From Roseiflexus sp. RS-1 (GTDB lineage: Bacteria; Chloroflexota; Chloroflexia; Chloroflexales; Roseiflexaceae), in assembly GCF_000016665.1 (NCBI RefSeq), contig NC_009523.1, positions 3,347,501-3,411,500 of the forward strand: a stretch of DNA of 64,000 nt. Reading direction: 5' to 3'. Below are positions 61,001 through 64,000 of this stretch, one piece after another; the stretch's first letter is position 1; the number at the start of each line of letters is the position of its first letter. The translations under genes and the position numbers were made by a program. The notes under the pieces are model-generated. The model did no database searches and was not told the DNA's origin. It saw only the letters and a list, made by a program, of their open reading frames with translations.

Positions 61001-64000
61001 CCCGCGCTGCCGGTTGTGGCGTCGTGGGTTACGGCGCCCTTCTTCGCTCGCTGGCTCGATCAGGAGTACATCCCGCGCCTTGTTGCACCGCTGAGCGTCG
61101 ATGATCGCCGGATGCTGCGCCGCGTGGCGCGCGCAACCTGGGCATACTTCGACCGGTTCGTTGTGCCGGAGCAGAACTTCCTGGCGCCGGATAACTTTCA
61201 GGAAACGCCGCGACCGGTGGTGGCGGAGCGCACTTCGCCAACCAACATCGGGTTGCAACTGCTCGCCGACCTGGCTGCCGTCGATTTTGGCTACCTGGGT
61301 GCGCGCAGTCTGGTGGAACGCGTCGAGCGTGTATTCGACACGATTCAACGGATGGAGCGCTTCCGCGGACATCTGTACAACTGGTACGATACGCGCACCC
61401 TGCATCCCTTGCCGCCGCTCTATGTTTCGACCGTTGATAGCGGCAATCTTGCCGGTCACCTGCTCACTCTGCGCCACGGGTTGCGCGCACTCATCGAACG
61501 CCCGGCATACGGACCGTGGATCATCGAAGGGCTGCGTGACATCCTGGAAATCATCCAGGAACGGTTGCCCGCCGATGCGCGCGGGCGCACCTCGCTGGTT
61601 GCGCTCCTTCAGGCGCTCGATGCCACCCCGGAGACGCTGGAAGGGTACCGCGCGCGGTTGCTGCAGGCTGCCGACCTGGCGATCATCCTGGCGCGCGAGT
61701 CGCGTGTGGCTGAGTGGGCAGAAGCGCTGGCACGTCAGGTGTACAGCCTCCTCGACGATATGCCGCACGATGATGTGCCGTCAGCGGCGGAAGATCCGCA
61801 GTTCCGCGCTGCTGTCGAGCGACTGACAGACATGTGCATCGTTCTGATCACAGAGATGGACTTCCGCTTCCTCTACGACGAGCGTCGCCGCCTGTTCGCC
61901 ATTGGTTACAATGTCAGCGAAGGACGGCGCGACAATTCGTACTACGATCTGCTTGCGTCTGAAGCTCGACTCGCAAGTTTCATCGCCATTGCGCTTGGCG
62001 AAGTGCCGCAGGAACACTGGTTCTATATCGGGCGCAAGATTTCGCCAGCGGTGGCAACCCCGACGTTGCTCGCCTGGAGCGGCACGATGTTCGAGTACCT
62101 TATGCCGCTGCTGGTGATGCGCAATTTTCCCGAAACCCTGCTCGACTCGACCTATCGCGGGGCGGTTGAACGTCAGATCGCCTACGCCGCCGGGCGCGGT
62201 ATTCCGTGGGGCATCTCCGAATCGGCGTTCAATCTGCGCGATTCGCAGATGAACTACCAGTATCGCGCATTCGGCGTGCCAGGGTTGGGATTGCAGAGCG
62301 GACTGGCAAACGATCTGGTCGTTGCGCCATATGCGACGCTGCTGGCATTGCAGGTCGCACCCAACGAAGCCATCGCCAACCTCCGTACTCTGATGGAGTA
62401 CGGCGCATTCGGCGCGTATGGCTTCTACGAGGCGATCGACTTTACGCCCGAACGCCTGCCGCCTGGCGTCAGGCACGCCATCGTTCAAACCTATATGGTG
62501 CATCACCAGGGGATGGGACTGCTGGCGCTCGATAATTTGTTGCACGACAACATCATGCAGCGTCGCTTCCATGCCGAGCCAATCGTGCAGGCCACTGAAT
62601 TGCTGCTCCAGGAGAAGATCCCTGCCGACCGGCCCCTGCCGTTGCCGCAGGAGAGCGCCGTCAGCGAAATCACAACCACACCGGACGTCGCGCTCGAACG
62701 TCACTTCACAACGCCGCATACTGCAGCACCATATGCCTACATCCTCTCCAACGGCGTCCTGACCACGATAGTCACCAACGCTGGCGGCGGCGGGAGTCGC
62801 TTTACCCTGCCCGAACGCACAACGACCGTTGCGCTTACCCGCTGGCGACCCGACCCGACCCGCGATGCGTCCGGCAGTTTCGTCTATGTGCGCGATGTAC
62901 GCAGCGGCGTCACCTGGTCGCCGACGTACCAGCCGCTCCGAACACTTGGCGACGATTACCGCGTCACCTGCGGCGCCGGACGGGTCGAGTTCCGCCAGCA
63001 CTACGCTGGCGTCGACACGCGCCTGGAGATGACCGTATCGCCCGAAGACCACGTCGAGGTGCGGGTTCTGACTCTGGTGAACACGACGGCGCAACCACGC
63101 GAACTGGAAATTACCACCTATGCCGAGATTGTGCTTGCGCCCGACGCCGCCGACGCCGCCCATCCGGTCTTCTCGAACCTGTTCGTCGAGACATCGTTCG
63201 ATCCCACAAGCGAAGCGTTGCTGGCGACACGCCGACCGCGCGCGCCGAACGATGAACGCCTGTGGGTTGCTCAGACGATCGGCGTGCGTGGGCGCGCCCT
63301 GGGTGAGCCGGAGTACGAAACCGACCGCATGACTTTCATCGGGCGCGGGCGCGATCCTTCACGTCCACAGGCGCTCGACCGCCCGCTGAACGGTCGCATT
63401 GGCGCAGTGCTCGACCCGATCTTCAGCCAGCGACGCCGGGTGCGGATCGTGCCGGGCGGACAGGCGCAGGTCATCATGACGATGGCGGTTGCGGCGACAC
63501 GCGAGGATGCGATCCGCCTGGCGGATCACTACCGCGATGCTGTCATTGCAATGCGTGCCTTCGATATGGCGCGCATCCAGGCGCAGGTCGAACTGATGCA
63601 TCTGGGCATCAACGCCGACCAGGCGCACCAGTTCCAGCGCCTGGCATCACTCACTCTCCTCCCCGATCCGGTGCGCCGCGCCGCATCTGAGGCGCTGCTG
63701 CGCAACACCAAAGGGCAGCCAGGTCTGTGGGCATACGGCGTCTCCGGTGATTACCCGATTGTTGTCGGGCGCATTGCGCCCACTTCTGATACATCACTGG
63801 CGCGCTCGCTGATCCAGGCGCACGAGTACTGGCGCCTGAAGGGGGTGCTCATCGATCTGGTGCTGCTGGTCGAGGATGGCGCCGATTATCGCCAGGAGCG
63901 GTATGAGCAGATCATGGCGCTGGTGCGCAGCAGCCGGTCGAGTCGCTGGCTCAACCAGCGTGGCGGGGTCTTCGTGCTGCGCACCGGGATCATGCCTGAA
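58025..64000 (+). CDS. GT84/GH94 cyclic beta-glucan synthase-like protein (NdvB-like), partial
   Basis: Open to the window edge: 1992 codons are visible and the C-terminus is missing. After a soluble N-terminal part come two helices (about 435-490) and the GT84 glycosyltransferase domain with the DxD-type motif ITLDADTQLPR, EGIFAGKGIYD and the Q-x-x-RW-type RQHRWVRGDWQ. More helices follow (about 845-1010), then a glucoamylase-like region (about 1030-1530) and the start of a GH94-type phosphorylase module. NdvB makes, elongates and cyclises beta-1,2-glucan at the inner membrane, and this protein has the same plan. GGAG lies 7 nt before the ATG. It may make an extracellular or storage beta-glucan. 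Confidence 0.85.
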   Translation, partial: MNLATLTSDLSHRFDTLTRTVQQTFSFIRRRQPLSDRPIRGVILTTGQLEERARALAAEHTVVLQPGKARALLASVDRNHRLLRLAYQTLAADAAQRQPLTPAAAWLVDNYHVIVGQIREIRQDLPGGYYHELPKLKGGPHDGKPRVYALALELIEHTDGRIDLEQLTRFVLAYEAGAPLSIGEIWAIPIMLRVGLIQNLGRLARLMIDERRLRLEGAAWAERILAQKHVGSFEGNTAFRQLARMHPQLPLPLAVELIQRLRNQEGEFDIAQLMVWLEQQPSIPYNTAEEIILAEQRRQSANQVSVANTITSMRTMDAVDWPDWFERVSLVEQVLRQDPAGAYGQSTFATRDRYRHELERLSRRSGLSEDAIARRLIHIAARAREEGRPLRETHIGYYLVDEGRFAFEAALGCRLTPGEVVRRAVLRHPEVVYLGAITAGTVAITAAGIRFARPTARSEPSAVPPILTAALSLTAVIPAFALAKELVDRAVTRLIPPRTLPRLDFRHGIPRELRTIVVVPTLLLTPDSIRTQIESLEVLALANQDPHLHFALLTDFADAPQQHMPEDERLLALAVSGIERLNERYSSDRFFLLHRRRVWNERQGCWMGWERKRGKLEEFNRLLAGAHDTTYETFIGDLSILPQIRYVITLDADTQLPRDTARALIGTLAHPLNQAVIDPQTQRVVQGYGILQPRVGIDLPSALRSRFARISSGNVGVDPYTTAVSDVYMDLFGEGIFAGKGIYDPVAMRTALHDRFPENTLLSHDLIEGCYARAALLSDVELLDSYPTTYAAYSARQHRWVRGDWQIAGWLLPRVPRASGSSAPNILPLISRFKIADNLRRSLTPPATLALLVAGWFVLPGRPAVWTLLALGHYLAPLTFAVISLRLMPADWRYLRTHLITTIGSLRWTALQLLLNVAMLPDQAWLNVDAIVRTLWRMGVTHRRMLEWETAAQAQRRLTDSFDYLVRRMAPSAVVALALVVMRIDRLRASWLPALPVVASWVTAPFFARWLDQEYIPRLVAPLSVDDRRMLRRVARATWAYFDRFVVPEQNFLAPDNFQETPRPVVAERTSPTNIGLQLLADLAAVDFGYLGARSLVERVERVFDTIQRMERFRGHLYNWYDTRTLHPLPPLYVSTVDSGNLAGHLLTLRHGLRALIERPAYGPWIIEGLRDILEIIQERLPADARGRTSLVALLQALDATPETLEGYRARLLQAADLAIILARESRVAEWAEALARQVYSLLDDMPHDDVPSAAEDPQFRAAVERLTDMCIVLITEMDFRFLYDERRRLFAIGYNVSEGRRDNSYYDLLASEARLASFIAIALGEVPQEHWFYIGRKISPAVATPTLLAWSGTMFEYLMPLLVMRNFPETLLDSTYRGAVERQIAYAAGRGIPWGISESAFNLRDSQMNYQYRAFGVPGLGLQSGLANDLVVAPYATLLALQVAPNEAIANLRTLMEYGAFGAYGFYEAIDFTPERLPPGVRHAIVQTYMVHHQGMGLLALDNLLHDNIMQRRFHAEPIVQATELLLQEKIPADRPLPLPQESAVSEITTTPDVALERHFTTPHTAAPYAYILSNGVLTTIVTNAGGGGSRFTLPERTTTVALTRWRPDPTRDASGSFVYVRDVRSGVTWSPTYQPLRTLGDDYRVTCGAGRVEFRQHYAGVDTRLEMTVSPEDHVEVRVLTLVNTTAQPRELEITTYAEIVLAPDAADAAHPVFSNLFVETSFDPTSEALLATRRPRAPNDERLWVAQTIGVRGRALGEPEYETDRMTFIGRGRDPSRPQALDRPLNGRIGAVLDPIFSQRRRVRIVPGGQAQVIMTMAVAATREDAIRLADHYRDAVIAMRAFDMARIQAQVELMHLGINADQAHQFQRLASLTLLPDPVRRAASEALLRNTKGQPGLWAYGVSGDYPIVVGRIAPTSDTSLARSLIQAHEYWRLKGVLIDLVLLVEDGADYRQERYEQIMALVRSSRSSRWLNQRGGVFVLRTGIMPE

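Overview
The window looks like a piece of a filamentous anoxygenic phototroph of the Chloroflexota, most likely Roseiflexus or a close relative. This is an inference from several things read together: GC-rich coding sequence, a CruF-type carotenoid gene, LysJ/LysK of the amino-group-carrier pathway, a DeoR-controlled rhamnose cluster with a fused aldolase/dehydrogenase, and long multidomain signalling proteins. I saw no tRNA, rRNA, CRISPR array, transposase or phage gene.

Layout. 1-4757: purN, a large response-regulator/GAF/PAS/cyclase protein on the minus strand, and the ribosomal operon rplU-rpmA-rpmE with a consensus promoter and a structured leader. 4739-6165: a WYL-domain regulator and a small membrane protein. 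6414-14534: a five-gene plus-strand operon (membrane-anchored gluzincin peptidase, a Gln/Gly-rich membrane protein, DUF58, a BatA-like vWA protein, a double-vWA membrane protein) with no MoxR ATPase in view. 14652-17704: a carotenoid-type neighbourhood (acyltransferase and CruF, tail to tail with a long overlap) and a GT39-like membrane glycosyltransferase. 17696-21838: hydantoinase B, a single-domain response regulator, a tiny membrane protein and a YidE/AspT-type transporter with a terminator-like hairpin in its leader. 21792-28878 (minus): glnA, lacZ, an AT-rich membrane protein and a decayed NHL propeller fragment. 29139-36395: a HAMP/STAS sensor, then a MarR-controlled asymmetric heterodimeric ABC exporter with a DDN-type flavin protein between its halves, and a HugZ-like protein. 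36480-38746: lysJ-lysK.

39321-50301 is a complete L-rhamnose utilisation cluster: DeoR regulator, ABC importer (ATPase, two permeases, binding protein), mutarotase, isomerase, bifunctional aldolase/lactaldehyde dehydrogenase and rhamnulokinase. The binding-protein gene carries a frameshift. Nearly identical inverted intergenic repeats lie on both sides of the cluster (about 38.8 and 51.3 kb), and a 222-bp tandem repeat sits at its right edge. After the repeats come an orphan hydrogenase maturation protease, a double-length phosphofructokinase laid out like the eukaryotic enzyme, and an alpha-L-rhamnosidase translationally coupled to it. The rhamnosidase would release the rhamnose used by the cluster, and rhamnulose-1-phosphate cleavage would give DHAP and lactaldehyde/lactate. 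The window ends inside a very large GT84/GH94 (NdvB-like) gene.

The most notable items are the eukaryote-like PFK, the frameshifted rhaS, the inverted repeats bracketing the rha cluster, the phased TCGAAA boxes at the rhaR promoter, the asymmetric ABC exporter and the NHL remnant in frame behind a stop codon.
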